The notes: generated by a model from the letters alone, not told the origin. Shown: positions 36,078 through 44,742, counted from the stretch's first letter. The stretch: DNA of 64,000 bases from Terriglobia bacterium (GCA_020073215.1 JAIQFO010000002.1:124001-188000), one strand, 5' to 3'. Numbers and translations are program-made.

Positions 36078-37653
36078 ACCAAGGCCCCCGCAGGGCGACT
36101 GGAAGAATCCGAAAGTTGAGTTCCGCAAAGGGGTGTTTTGCTATAGCGCCCTGCCCAAGAACCTGAAGTATCTCGGCCTGCCCAACGCGCGCGAGTGGCA
36201 ACCCTTCAACGCCGACTGGAAGCTGCCGCCCGATTGGAAGCGGATCATCCTCGAGGGCATGAAGGAGCGGCTCAACAAGTACCGCTCCTTCCGCCTGTTC
36301 ATGGACACCTGCGTACGCTGCGGGGCCTGCGCCGATAAGTGCCACTTCTACGTTGGCTCGAGCGACCCCAAGAACATGCCGGTGCTGCGCGCGGAGCTGA
36401 TCCGCTCGGTGTATCGCCGCTATTTCACGCTGACGGGCCGCATCTTTGGCGCGCTCGCCGGCGGACGCGAGCTGACCGAAGACGTCATCAAGGAGTGGTA
36501 CTACTACTTCTACCAGTGCACCGAATGCCGCCGCTGCTCGGTGTTCTGCCCGTACGGCATTGACACGGCCGAAATCACCATGATGGGGCGCGAGTTGCTG
36601 ACCCTGATCGGCTGCAACATCAACTGGGTGCTCGAACCCGCCGCCAACTGTTTTCGCACGGGCAATCACCTTGGAATTCAGCCGCATGGATTCAAAGACA
36701 GCATCGACTTCGCCGCCGATGAATTGTCGGAGATCGTCGGCATCCCGATCGAAGTCCCGATCAACCGCAAGGGCGCGGAAATTCTTTTTGTGATGCCGTC
36801 GGCCGACTACTTCGGCACTCCCCACTACTACACGTTGCTCGGTTATCTGGCGCTGTTCAAGGAAATCGGCCTGGACTATACCGTCAGTGCGTTTGCCTCC
36901 GAAGGCGGTAACTTCGGCCTGTTCACTTCGCACGAAATGATGAAGCGGCTCAACGCCAAGATCTACGACGAGGCGAAACGGCTGGGCGTGAAGTGGATCC
37001 TGGGCGGCGAGTGCGGACACATGTGGCGTGTGCTCCATCAGTACATGAGCACGATGAACGGCCCGGCGGATTTTCTGGAAGCGCCGGTCTCTCCGATTAC
37101 CGGCACCGTCTTCGAGAACGCGCGCTCCACCAAAATGGTGCACATCTGCGAGTTCACCGCCGACCTTATCCATAACGGCAAGTTGAAGCTCGATCCCAGC
37201 CGCAACGACAAGTTGAAAGTCACGTTCCATGACTCCTGCAACACGGCGCGGGGGATGGGAATTCTGGAAGAACCTCGCTACATCATCAGGAACGTCTGCA
37301 ACAACTTCTACGAGATGCCGGAAAACACCATCCGCGAGCAGACCTTCTGCTGCGGCAGCGGCAGCGGCCTAGGCACCGACGAAAACCTGGAGATGCGCCT
37401 GCGGGGCGGCTTCCCGCGCGCGAACGCGGTCAAGTACGTGAAAGAGAAACACGGCGTCAACCTGCTGGCTTGCATTTGCGCCATCGACAAGGCCACCCTC
37501 CCCGGACTGATGGATTACTGGGTCGGAGGAATTGAGGTCGCAGGCGTCCATGAGTTGCTGGGCAACGCCCTGGTCATGACGGGCGGGAAGGAACGCACCA
37601 CCGATCTCCGGGGTGAGCCGCTCGTGAGCGAGGAGGAGGCCGTCCATGCATGA
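36052..37653 (+). CDS. dsrK: DsrMKJOP complex subunit DsrK (HdrD-like)
   Basis: I prefer the ATG at 36052 (MPEKLLQIEP), with GGAGG 6 bases upstream, giving 533 residues. Cluster motifs are CVRCGACADKCHFY (about 87), CTECRRCSVFCPYG (about 157), then two CCG halves with ILGGECGHMWRV, FHDSCNTARGMG (about 392) and FCCGSGSGLG (about 433). This subunit reduces the DsrC trisulfide on the cytoplasmic side. It overlaps dsrM by 26 bases and dsrJ by 8. Confidence 0.95.
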   Translation: MPEKLLQIEPRPPQGDWKNPKVEFRKGVFCYSALPKNLKYLGLPNAREWQPFNADWKLPPDWKRIILEGMKERLNKYRSFRLFMDTCVRCGACADKCHFYVGSSDPKNMPVLRAELIRSVYRRYFTLTGRIFGALAGGRELTEDVIKEWYYYFYQCTECRRCSVFCPYGIDTAEITMMGRELLTLIGCNINWVLEPAANCFRTGNHLGIQPHGFKDSIDFAADELSEIVGIPIEVPINRKGAEILFVMPSADYFGTPHYYTLLGYLALFKEIGLDYTVSAFASEGGNFGLFTSHEMMKRLNAKIYDEAKRLGVKWILGGECGHMWRVLHQYMSTMNGPADFLEAPVSPITGTVFENARSTKMVHICEFTADLIHNGKLKLDPSRNDKLKVTFHDSCNTARGMGILEEPRYIIRNVCNNFYEMPENTIREQTFCCGSGSGLGTDENLEMRLRGGFPRANAVKYVKEKHGVNLLACICAIDKATLPGLMDYWVGGIEVAGVHELLGNALVMTGGKERTTDLRGEPLVSEEEAVHA

Positions 37654-38068
37654 TCGGCCTATGATTTTCGCGGGTCTGCTTGTCTTTGTGGGCTTATTTA
37701 CGTTTCCGTTGTGGTACGGACACGCTGGCAAACCCTCGCCCCTAGCGCCCGACATCAAGCTGCCGGCACAGGATAAAGCCAAGCAGTGCGTGGCGCCGCT
37801 CGACTACATGCGTAACTCGCACATGCAACTGCTGGTGAACTGGAGAGAAGAAGTTGTGCGCCAGGACCAACGCCAGTTCACGGCGTATACGGGCAAGGTT
37901 TACGACAAGAGCCTCACCCGAACCTGCCTTACCCAATGTCATACGAACAAGGCGGAGTTCTGTGACCGCTGTCACACCTACGCCGGGGTCTCCGGGCCCT
38001 ACTGCTGGGACTGCCACATCGACACGAAGTTGACCGCCAGGAGCACGGCGTCCAGGAGTACACCATGA
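37646..38068 (+). CDS. dsrJ: DsrMKJOP complex subunit DsrJ (triheme cytochrome c)
   Basis: The 140-residue periplasmic protein has an N-terminal membrane anchor (MIFAGLLVFVGLFTFPLWYG) and three heme c motifs: CLTQCH, CDRCH and CWDCH, in the last 60 residues. A cysteine before them, in KQCVAPLDYMRNSHMQL (about 49), fits the unusual His/Cys heme ligand known for DsrJ. It overlaps dsrK by 8 and dsrO by 4 bases. Confidence 0.95.
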   Translation: MHDRPMIFAGLLVFVGLFTFPLWYGHAGKPSPLAPDIKLPAQDKAKQCVAPLDYMRNSHMQLLVNWREEVVRQDQRQFTAYTGKVYDKSLTRTCLTQCHTNKAEFCDRCHTYAGVSGPYCWDCHIDTKLTARSTASRSTP

Positions 38069-38826
38069 AGATCACGAGAAAAGACTTTCTGCGCCTCTCC
38101 GGTCTTGGCCTGCTGGCCGTGGTGGGGAAGAAAGCGGTGCGCGCAATCACCGAGGCCGCGCCTTCGGCCGCCCCTCGGAAGACGAAACAGTGGGGCATGG
38201 TGATTGACCTAGCGAAATGCCGTCAAGAAGCGGGATGCACCGATTGCATCAAGGCCTGCAACAAGGCACACAACATCCCGCAAATCTCGGACCCCGCTCA
38301 CGAGGTGAAGTGGATCTGGAATCAGCCCTTTGAGACCGTGTTCCCGCTGCTCAAGACCGACTATACCAAGCAGGCCTACACCGGCCATCCCATCGCGGTC
38401 ATGTGCAACCACTGCGCCAATCCGCCCTGCGTGCGGGTCTGCCCCACCCAGGCAACCTGGAAGCGCGAGGAAGACGGCATCGTAATGATGGATTGGCATC
38501 GCTGCATCGGCTGCCGCTATTGCATGGCGGCCTGTCCGTATGGTTCGCGCAGTTTCAACTGGCAGGACCCGCGGCCGGCGATTGCTTCCTTCAACCCCGA
38601 CTTTCCCACCCGCACCAAAGGTGTGGTGGAGAAATGCAATTTCTGCGAAGAACGCCTGGCCCGCGGCGAGCGTCCGGCATGCCTGGAAGCCTGCCCGGAA
38701 AAAACCATGATCTTCGGCGATCTGATGGATCCCGATTCAGAACCGCGCCAACTGCTGCGCACCCGTTTCGCGTTGCAGCGCGAGCCGGAGTTAGGTACGA
38801 GTCCTTCGGTGTATTACCTGGTGTGA
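38065..38826 (+). CDS. dsrO: DsrMKJOP complex subunit DsrO (periplasmic ferredoxin)
   Basis: The 253-residue protein has a Tat-like signal, ITRKDFLRLSGLGLLAVV, then four [4Fe-4S] motifs: CRQEAGCTDCIKACN, CNHCANPPCVRVCP, CIGCRYCMAACPYG and CNFCEERLARGERPACLEACP. It passes electrons between DsrJ and DsrP. The twin-arginine pair is R-K instead of R-R, which is tolerated in some substrates; export still looks likely as the rest is normal. It overlaps dsrJ by 4 bases. Confidence 0.93.
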   Translation: MKITRKDFLRLSGLGLLAVVGKKAVRAITEAAPSAAPRKTKQWGMVIDLAKCRQEAGCTDCIKACNKAHNIPQISDPAHEVKWIWNQPFETVFPLLKTDYTKQAYTGHPIAVMCNHCANPPCVRVCPTQATWKREEDGIVMMDWHRCIGCRYCMAACPYGSRSFNWQDPRPAIASFNPDFPTRTKGVVEKCNFCEERLARGERPACLEACPEKTMIFGDLMDPDSEPRQLLRTRFALQREPELGTSPSVYYLV

Positions 38827-38836
38827 GTGCGCCGGG

Positions 38837-38888
38837 GGTGAGTGGATTTGTGTGGAATGGATTGGTGTTAGTGGATTTGGTGTGAGTC
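38837..38888 (+). repeat. Degenerate 15-base GT-rich repeats between dsrO and dsrP
   Basis: Three and a half imperfect units of about 15 bases (GAGTGGATTTGTGTG, GAATGGATTGGTGTT, AGTGGATTTGGTGTG, AGTCGATT) fill the gap. There is no clear ribosome site for dsrP apart from them. Confidence 0.5.
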
Positions 38889-38892
38889 GATT

Positions 38893-40050
38893 ATGTTCAT
38901 GTTTGAAAAAGCGATCGTCGGAAGCCGCCGCTACTGGGTGTGGCTCCTGATTCTGGCAGGGATCATCCTGGCCGGCTTTCTCGCCTACTTGCGACAGTTG
39001 ACGTACGGCTTGGGTATCACCGGGTTGAGCCGCGACGTGACCTGGGGCCTCTACATCGCCCAGTTCACATTCTTTGTGGGAGTGGCGGCGTCGGCGGTCA
39101 TGGTCGTGCTCCCTTACTACCTGCACGACTACAAACAATTCGGCCGCATCACCCTGCTCGGCGAATTCCTGGCCGTCGGCGCCGTAACCATGTGCATGCT
39201 GTTCATCTTTGTCGACATGGGCCAGCCCACCAGAGTGCTCAACGTCATGCGTTATCCCACCCCCTGGTCGCTGATGTTCTGGGACATGATTTCTCTGGGC
39301 GGCTATCTGGTGCTGAACGCGCTGATTTCGCTGGTCATGCTCAACTCGGAACGCCAAGGCGTTTCGCCTCCCCACTGGATCAAGCCCATCGTCATCCTCT
39401 CTATTCCCTGGGCGGTCAGCATTCACACCGTCACCGCATTCCTCTATAGCGGGTTGCCCGGCCGGCCTTTCTGGATGACCGCGGTACTGGCGCCGCGCTT
39501 CCTGGCATCTGCATTTTCCTCCGGACCGGCGCTGCTGATTCTGCTTTGCCTGGTGTTGAAGAAGGTAGCTCGGTTCGATGCGGGCCGCGAGGCCATTGAC
39601 CAGCTCGGCGTCATCGTTACTTATGCCATGGTGATCAACGTTTTCCTGGTTGGGATGGAATTCTTCACGTGTTTCTATAGCGGCATTCCCGAACACGTGG
39701 AACATTTTCGATACGTCTTCCTCGGGCTCGACGGCAACTATCACCTGGCGCCCTGGATGTGGCTATCGATCGCTCTCTCTCTATCCGCTCTGGTGCTGCT
39801 GCTAGTTCCGAAATGGCGGCACAACCCCCGTCTGCTGCCCGTGGCTTGCGTTTTCGTTTTTGTCTCGCTCTGGTTGGATAAGGGGCTGGGGTTGATCGTC
39901 GGCGGCTTTACGCCTTCCCCGTTCGGCGCCATCACTACTTACACGCCGACCTGGCCTGAGGCCACGATCGCTCTGGGCGTCTGGGGCATCGGAGCCTTGA
40001 TCATCACCGTGTTGTACAAGATTGCGCTTTCTGTACGGGAGGCCCACTGA
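38893..40050 (+). CDS. dsrP: DsrMKJOP complex subunit DsrP (NrfD-like)
   Basis: The 385-residue protein has about ten membrane helices with NrfD-family features: YGLGITGLSRDVTWGLYIAQ near residue 40, FVGVAASAVMVVLPYY and MFWDMISLGGYLVLN. It handles quinone on the periplasmic side with DsrO and completes the DsrMKJOP complex. The 66-base gap from dsrO is filled by short repeats and the upstream ribosome site is weak, so its level may differ from its partners. Confidence 0.95.
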   Translation: MFMFEKAIVGSRRYWVWLLILAGIILAGFLAYLRQLTYGLGITGLSRDVTWGLYIAQFTFFVGVAASAVMVVLPYYLHDYKQFGRITLLGEFLAVGAVTMCMLFIFVDMGQPTRVLNVMRYPTPWSLMFWDMISLGGYLVLNALISLVMLNSERQGVSPPHWIKPIVILSIPWAVSIHTVTAFLYSGLPGRPFWMTAVLAPRFLASAFSSGPALLILLCLVLKKVARFDAGREAIDQLGVIVTYAMVINVFLVGMEFFTCFYSGIPEHVEHFRYVFLGLDGNYHLAPWMWLSIALSLSALVLLLVPKWRHNPRLLPVACVFVFVSLWLDKGLGLIVGGFTPSPFGAITTYTPTWPEATIALGVWGIGALIITVLYKIALSVREAH

Positions 40051-40080
40051 CGGACCTCAACTCCGTTTTGGAGGCATGTC

Positions 40081-41586
40081 ATGCCAACTCTGCTCGAAGA
40101 AGCGCCGGTAAAGCACGCGCCCCCTCCCCTGCCAGATACAGCCACGTTGCAGTCGCCGGGGATGAGTGAGGATTGGTTGGCGCTCTGCATCGGCTTGTTC
40201 GTCTTCGTGCTGTCACTCGGCTTGTTGTTCGGCAAGGACGTCCTGGGTTGGGCCGTGACCACTTCGGTCTGGACGATTCCCGGCAAGGCCCTTGCGCCCT
40301 TTTCCAAGACCTACGCCACCCTGCCGCCGCTGGCTTCGCTGGTCGCAACCTACCTCTTCATGCTGGTGGTGATGTCGGTGGGGGCAAAGCTGCTGCGCGC
40401 CGACCTGAAACGCTTCGCCTTCGGATTTACCGTCGTGTTCGCGCTCAGCTATCTGTGCTGGTTTCTGGGGAGCTGGGCGTACATTGCGGCCACCCCGGAC
40501 AAGCGCGGTGCGCTCAAGATTCCATGGTCGCTTAACTTGACGAACGAGTCGGGATTCATTATCGCCCTCCTGGCCGGACTGATTGTCGGTAACTGTTCGA
40601 CGCGAGCGTGCAACGTTCTCAAAGAAGCGATCCGGCCTGAACTCTACATCAAGACCGCCATCGTGATCCTCGGCGGATTCTTGGGGATCGCGGCGCTCGA
40701 ACAGCGGGCGCTGGCGACTTCGGTGATGTTCCGCGGAGCCTGCGCCATCATCGAGGCTTACCTGATTTACTGGCCGATCGTGTACTTCGTCTCGCGACGC
40801 TACTTCGGTTTCAGTCGCGAATGGGCCGCACCTTTGGCGTCCGGCATATCGATTTGCGGTGTGTCCGCCGCGATCGCGACCGGCAGCGCCATTCGAGCGC
40901 GCCCCATCGTCCCCATCATGGTTTCCTCGCTGGTCGTGATCTTTGCCGTGGTGGAACTGCTGTTTCTACCCTTTGTCGCCCAGCACTTTCTCTACGGACA
41001 ACCCATGGTGGCGGGCGCGTGGATGGGTCTGGCGGTGAAAACCGATGGCGCGGCGGTGGCCAGCGGCGCCATTACCGATTCACTCATCCGCGCCAAAGCG
41101 CTAGCTGTTTCCGGCATTGCCTACCAGCCCGGATGGATCATGGGCGTCAGCGCCACAGTCAAAGTCTTCATCGACATTTTCATTGGCGTCTGGGCCTTTG
41201 TTCTAGCTTGGGTGTGGGCGGCCAAGATCGAACCGCGCGCGGGCGAGAAAGTTCGGGCGCGCGAAATCTGGCAGCGCTTCCCGAAGTTCATCCTGGGCTA
41301 CGTTGTCACCTTCGGCGTCGTGTTAGCCCTCGGAGCGGCCATGCCCACATTGGTCCCGAAAATCAAGGCATCCATGGGCCAGGCCAACGTATTCCGCGCC
41401 ATCTTTTTTGTGATGACCTTCTTTGCCATTGGAACGCTGTCCAACTTCCGCAAGCTCTGGCAAGAAGGCATCGCCAAGCTGGCGGCGGTTTATGTGCTGT
41501 GTTTGTTCGGATACATCATCTGGGTTGGGTTGCTCATCTCGTGGCTGTTCTTCCACGGGGTGCTGCCGCCAGTAGTGAAGGGGTGA
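40081..41586 (+). CDS. YeiH-like putative sulfate exporter (UPF0324 family)
   Basis: The 501-residue membrane protein belongs to the YeiH/PSE (TIGR00698) family of putative sulfate exporters: LLAGLIVGNCSTRACNVL, SGISICGVSAAIATGSAIRA and AGAWMGLAVKTDGAAVASGA are family features in the substrate-site region. It has about eleven helices, with a long N-terminal extension. A GGAGG site lies 6 bases before the ATG. Its place directly after dsrP links it to sulfur anion traffic. It is longer than the usual 330-350 residues of YeiH. Confidence 0.8.
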   Translation: MPTLLEEAPVKHAPPPLPDTATLQSPGMSEDWLALCIGLFVFVLSLGLLFGKDVLGWAVTTSVWTIPGKALAPFSKTYATLPPLASLVATYLFMLVVMSVGAKLLRADLKRFAFGFTVVFALSYLCWFLGSWAYIAATPDKRGALKIPWSLNLTNESGFIIALLAGLIVGNCSTRACNVLKEAIRPELYIKTAIVILGGFLGIAALEQRALATSVMFRGACAIIEAYLIYWPIVYFVSRRYFGFSREWAAPLASGISICGVSAAIATGSAIRARPIVPIMVSSLVVIFAVVELLFLPFVAQHFLYGQPMVAGAWMGLAVKTDGAAVASGAITDSLIRAKALAVSGIAYQPGWIMGVSATVKVFIDIFIGVWAFVLAWVWAAKIEPRAGEKVRAREIWQRFPKFILGYVVTFGVVLALGAAMPTLVPKIKASMGQANVFRAIFFVMTFFAIGTLSNFRKLWQEGIAKLAAVYVLCLFGYIIWVGLLISWLFFHGVLPPVVKG

Positions 41587-41590
41587 GCTT

Positions 41591-41743
41591 ATGACCGAAC
41601 CTCGTTTATTGGACGAACTGCAGAAGATGGAAAAGGAGTATGAACCCCTGCTTCCGATTGAGAAAAAGTTGATCTGGTACACGTTCGCAACCGGGATCGT
41701 GCTGTTGGCAGCCATGGTGCTGATCAGCCGGGCGTTTGTGTAG
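41591..41743 (+). CDS. 50-residue single-helix membrane protein
   Basis: This ORF is too short for the track. It starts at an ATG 4 bases after the transporter stop, with AGGGG upstream, and encodes 50 residues: an acidic amphipathic first half (MTEPRLLDELQKMEKEYEPL), then one membrane helix (FATGIVLLAAMVLISRAF). Tight spacing, ribosome site and the membrane helix support a real gene, probably a small subunit or regulator of the YeiH-like transporter. Confidence 0.7.
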   Translation: MTEPRLLDELQKMEKEYEPLLPIEKKLIWYTFATGIVLLAAMVLISRAFV

Positions 41744-41769
41744 GAAGTGATGGCGGGAAGAGAGAAATC

Positions 41770-42585
41770 ATGACGCAAGTTGGCAAAGTCTATTTGGTCG
41801 GTGCGGGGCCGGGTGACCCTGACCTGATGACGGTCAAGGCGGCGCGCCTGTTGAGAAGGGGCGACGTCATCGTATACGACCGCCTGGTGCAAGAAAAAGT
41901 CCTCGCCCTGGCGAAGGCATCCTCGGAAAAGATTTTCATGGGCAAGGTTCTAGGCTGCCATTGTTCCCGGCAAGACGAAATCCACCAGTTGCTGGTCGCG
42001 AAGGCGCGCGAAGGCAAGACCGTTATTCGGCTCAAGGGTGGCGATCCCTTCTTGTTTGGCCGTGGCGGCGAAGAAATCGAATATCTGGCCGAGCACGGCA
42101 TACCGTTTGAAGTCGTCCCCGGAGTCTCTTCGTGTCTGTCGGCGCCGTTGAGCGCCAACATTGCCGTAACCCACCGCGAAGCGTCGTCGGCGGTGGCGAT
42201 CGTGACCGGCCACAACGCCATCGGAAATCACGAGCGCCTGGACTGGCAGGCGCTGAGCCGGATCGACACCGTGGTCTTTCTCATGGGCGTGCACAACGTG
42301 GATACCATCGCCCAGAAGCTGATCGCCGCCGGCCGGTCCGCCGACACTCCGGCCGCTATGATCCAAACCGCCTTTTGGGACGGTTCCCAAGTCGTCTCGG
42401 GTACGCTCCAGAACATCGCCGCCGAAGTACGCCGCGCGGCCGTCGAACCGCCGGCCACGCTGGTGGTGGGTGAGGTTGTCCGCCTGCGTGACAAGCTCAA
42501 GCGCCTCATGGCATCCAACTATGTGAAGTTCGAAAACAAAGATTCAGAAAACCAGAATCAGGAAAAGGAAGAGGTACAAGTATGA
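41770..42585 (+). CDS. cobA: Uroporphyrinogen-III C-methyltransferase (SUMT)
   Basis: The 271-residue enzyme adds two methyls from SAM to uroporphyrinogen III, making precorrin-2 for siroheme. Motifs are VYLVGAGPGDPDLMTVKAA (residues 7-25), VIVYDRLV, GDPFLFGRGGEE (about 95) and TGHNAIG with MGVHNVDTIAQKL. No CysG-type N-terminal domain is attached, matching a split pathway with the Met8-like gene at 28.7 kb. The C-terminus has a polar tail. It overlaps the next gene by 4 bases. Confidence 0.95.
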   Translation: MTQVGKVYLVGAGPGDPDLMTVKAARLLRRGDVIVYDRLVQEKVLALAKASSEKIFMGKVLGCHCSRQDEIHQLLVAKAREGKTVIRLKGGDPFLFGRGGEEIEYLAEHGIPFEVVPGVSSCLSAPLSANIAVTHREASSAVAIVTGHNAIGNHERLDWQALSRIDTVVFLMGVHNVDTIAQKLIAAGRSADTPAAMIQTAFWDGSQVVSGTLQNIAAEVRRAAVEPPATLVVGEVVRLRDKLKRLMASNYVKFENKDSENQNQEKEEVQV

Positions 42586-42839
42586 CCGACGTTTCCACTG
42601 TTCCCATCGAGACCTTGGCTGAAGACATGTTCCAGTTGGTGACCGAGTGCGCCGGCAAGAAGAACCTCAAAGCCGGCGACCTGGCCAAAGCGATGATCGC
42701 GAAACATGGCGAGCAGGCGTGCAACAAAGACGACTGCAAAAAGGCGATTCGCATTCTCATCGACTCGGGCCGCTGCGTGTACGGCTATTTTGGCGGCTCT
42801 TTTATCCAACTGCCTCCCAAGGAAGGGACGACCCCGTAG
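42582..42839 (+). CDS. dsrD: DsrD-like small winged-helix protein
   Basis: The 85-residue protein aligns by eye with DsrD: a helical first half (EDMFQLVTECAGKKN), LKAGDLAKAMIAKHG, a KKAIRILIDSGRCVYGY helix-turn-strand that matches KKILTALVNDEVLEYW of DsrD, and a short hairpin ending in GGSFIQLPP. DsrD is an allosteric activator of DsrAB in sulfite reduction and a common marker of reducers. It is displaced: not next to dsrAB but between cobA and dsrN, overlapping cobA by ATGA. It has two cysteines (CNKDDC) that DsrD of Desulfovibrio lacks. Another winged-helix protein is possible. Confidence 0.6.
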   Translation: MTDVSTVPIETLAEDMFQLVTECAGKKNLKAGDLAKAMIAKHGEQACNKDDCKKAIRILIDSGRCVYGYFGGSFIQLPPKEGTTP

Positions 42840-42855
42840 TCTCAAGGGTCGCATT

Positions 42856-44256
42856 GTGAGCGAATTTCGCACACTTCCGCGCCTGCTGGTCGCCGGCATG
42901 TCCGGAGGCTCCGGCAAAACCCTGGTCGCCTTGGGACTGCTGCTCTCCCTCCGGCGCGCCGGGGTGCCAGTGCGTGCCTTCAAGAAGGGGCCCGACTACA
43001 TCGATGCCGCCTGGCTCAGTTGGGCCTCGGGACATGCGGCACGCAATCTCGACACCTACCTCATGGGCGCCGACACGATTCTTTCTTCGTTTGTCGATCA
43101 TGGATTGAGCGACGGAATCAACGTCATCGAGGGCGCGCGCGGGTTGTACGACGGCTTCGACGTCAACGGTTCCCACAGCAGCGCGGTGCTCAGCAAACAT
43201 CTCAAAACTCCTGTGGTCATCGTCGTAAACGCCGCCAAGGTAACCCGCACCGCGGCCGCCCATGTCCTCGGATGCCAGAAGCTCGATCCTGAAGTTCCCA
43301 TCCGGGGCGTGATCCTGAACAATGTGAATGGGCGCAGGCATGAACAGATTCTGCGCGGCTCCATCGAAGCAGTTTGTTCGATTCCGGTGGTCGGCGCAAT
43401 TCCCAAAGCAGCAGCCGGCCACCCGCTGCCCGAACGCCACTTGGGACTGATTCCGCCGGAAGAACATTCTGACCTGGAGGAACTCGGGCACGCTCTGCTC
43501 GAGGTCGTGGGGGACTTCATCGATCTGGATGCACTGGTGGCGATGGCGCGAAGCGCGGTCCCTCTCGAAGTCGTGGCGCGCGAAACCGCGCCGCTTCCCT
43601 CGGTCCGCGACGTCAAGATTGGATACCTCAAAGACTCCGCCTTCAGCTTTTACTATCCCGAGAACCTTGAAATGCTCGAGCGGGCGGGCGCGGAATTGAT
43701 TCCCATCTCGGCGCTCGAGGCTGCCGCCTTGCCCGGGGATCTCAACGCGCTCTACATCGGCGGCGGTTTTCCCGAGACTCACGCCGCCGCGCTGTCGGCG
43801 AATCGGACATTCCTCGGATCGCTGCGGCGAGCAGCGGAAGAAGGCCTCCCGATCTACGCGGAGTGCGGCGGGCTGATGCTGTTGTCGCGCGCCTTGACGT
43901 GGAAGGGCGCCCGATACGAGATGGCCGACGTGTTCCCATTCGAGGTCGAGGTCTCGGAAACCGCTCAGGGTCACGGCTACATCGAGTTGCAGGTGGACAC
44001 CGCGAATCCATTCTTTTCGACTGGAACCGCGCTACGCGGGCATGAATTTCACTACTCTCGCATCGCGCCGCAGTCCGACTGGACAGAGACCGCTTGCGAG
44101 GTGCGCCGAGGCACAGGGTGTTTTAAGGGCCGCGACGCCGCACTGATAAAGAATGTCTGGGCCGGCTATACCCACCTGCACGCGTTGGCCACGCCGCAGT
44201 GGGCGCAAGGTGTGATCGGTGCGGCCAGGAGCTTTGCCGTCCACCCCGTTCTCTAA
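42856..44256 (+). CDS. dsrN: Siroheme amidase DsrN (cobyrinate a,c-diamide synthase-like)
   Basis: I take the GTG at 42856 (SEFRTLPRLLVAG) with AAGGG upstream, giving 466 residues; the ORF-track start 50 codons earlier lies in dsrD. The P-loop LLVAGMSGGSGKTLVALGL (11-29), the KKGPDYIDAAWLS motif and the glutaminase part with IYAECGGLMLLSRAL (about 335) and FHYSRI are as in CbiA/DsrN. It makes siroamide, the amidated siroheme of DsrAB. It lies in the dsrD-dsrN run. Confidence 0.94.
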   Translation: MSEFRTLPRLLVAGMSGGSGKTLVALGLLLSLRRAGVPVRAFKKGPDYIDAAWLSWASGHAARNLDTYLMGADTILSSFVDHGLSDGINVIEGARGLYDGFDVNGSHSSAVLSKHLKTPVVIVVNAAKVTRTAAAHVLGCQKLDPEVPIRGVILNNVNGRRHEQILRGSIEAVCSIPVVGAIPKAAAGHPLPERHLGLIPPEEHSDLEELGHALLEVVGDFIDLDALVAMARSAVPLEVVARETAPLPSVRDVKIGYLKDSAFSFYYPENLEMLERAGAELIPISALEAAALPGDLNALYIGGGFPETHAAALSANRTFLGSLRRAAEEGLPIYAECGGLMLLSRALTWKGARYEMADVFPFEVEVSETAQGHGYIELQVDTANPFFSTGTALRGHEFHYSRIAPQSDWTETACEVRRGTGCFKGRDAALIKNVWAGYTHLHALATPQWAQGVIGAARSFAVHPVL

Positions 44257-44289
44257 GGGCCAGCGCCGCCGAGGCTGGTCGAGAAACTT

Positions 44290-44730
44290 ATGAAGAGTTT
44301 TCTCCACACCGTCGACACGCTCAAGTCTTTCGAGGCTGCGGTCGAGGCCGTGGAGGCGAAGGTGGCGGAGCACAACTTCCGCGTGGTCAACACCTACGAT
44401 GTGGCGGCCACCTTGACCGAACAGGGGTTCCCGCGGAGTCCGCTGAAAATTATCGAAGTCTGCAATGCGCGCCTGGCCAGCGAGGCTCTGGAAAAGGACA
44501 TCAACGTCGCCCTCATGCTGCCCTGTCCGATCGCCGTTTACATCGAGGGTGGAAAAACTTTTATCAGCACGATGCGGCCGTCAGCTATGGTTGCGCTCTG
44601 CCCTGCCTCGGGTCTGGACCAAATCGCGGCCGAAGTTGAGAGAGTGGTCCTGCAGATTGTCGATGAGGCAGCCCGTGCCGGTTCCCTGCTTTCGGAAAGG
44701 GACCGAACTATTGTTGAGGCCGGAACTTAG
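44290..44730 (+). CDS. DUF302-family protein
   Basis: The 146-residue protein has the DUF302 pattern: a helix (FEAAVEAVEAKVAEHNF), RVVNTYDVAATL, IIEVCNARLASEALEKD and INVALMLPCPIAVYIEGG, followed by STMRPSAMVALCPASGL. These are small enzyme-like or ligand-binding domains of unknown function, often found with sulfur and redox genes. It stands 33 bases after dsrN, the last gene of the dsr run. A half twin-hairpin follows at 44743-44763. Confidence 0.8.
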   Translation: MKSFLHTVDTLKSFEAAVEAVEAKVAEHNFRVVNTYDVAATLTEQGFPRSPLKIIEVCNARLASEALEKDINVALMLPCPIAVYIEGGKTFISTMRPSAMVALCPASGLDQIAAEVERVVLQIVDEAARAGSLLSERDRTIVEAGT

Positions 44731-44742
44731 GACAGTCTATAC

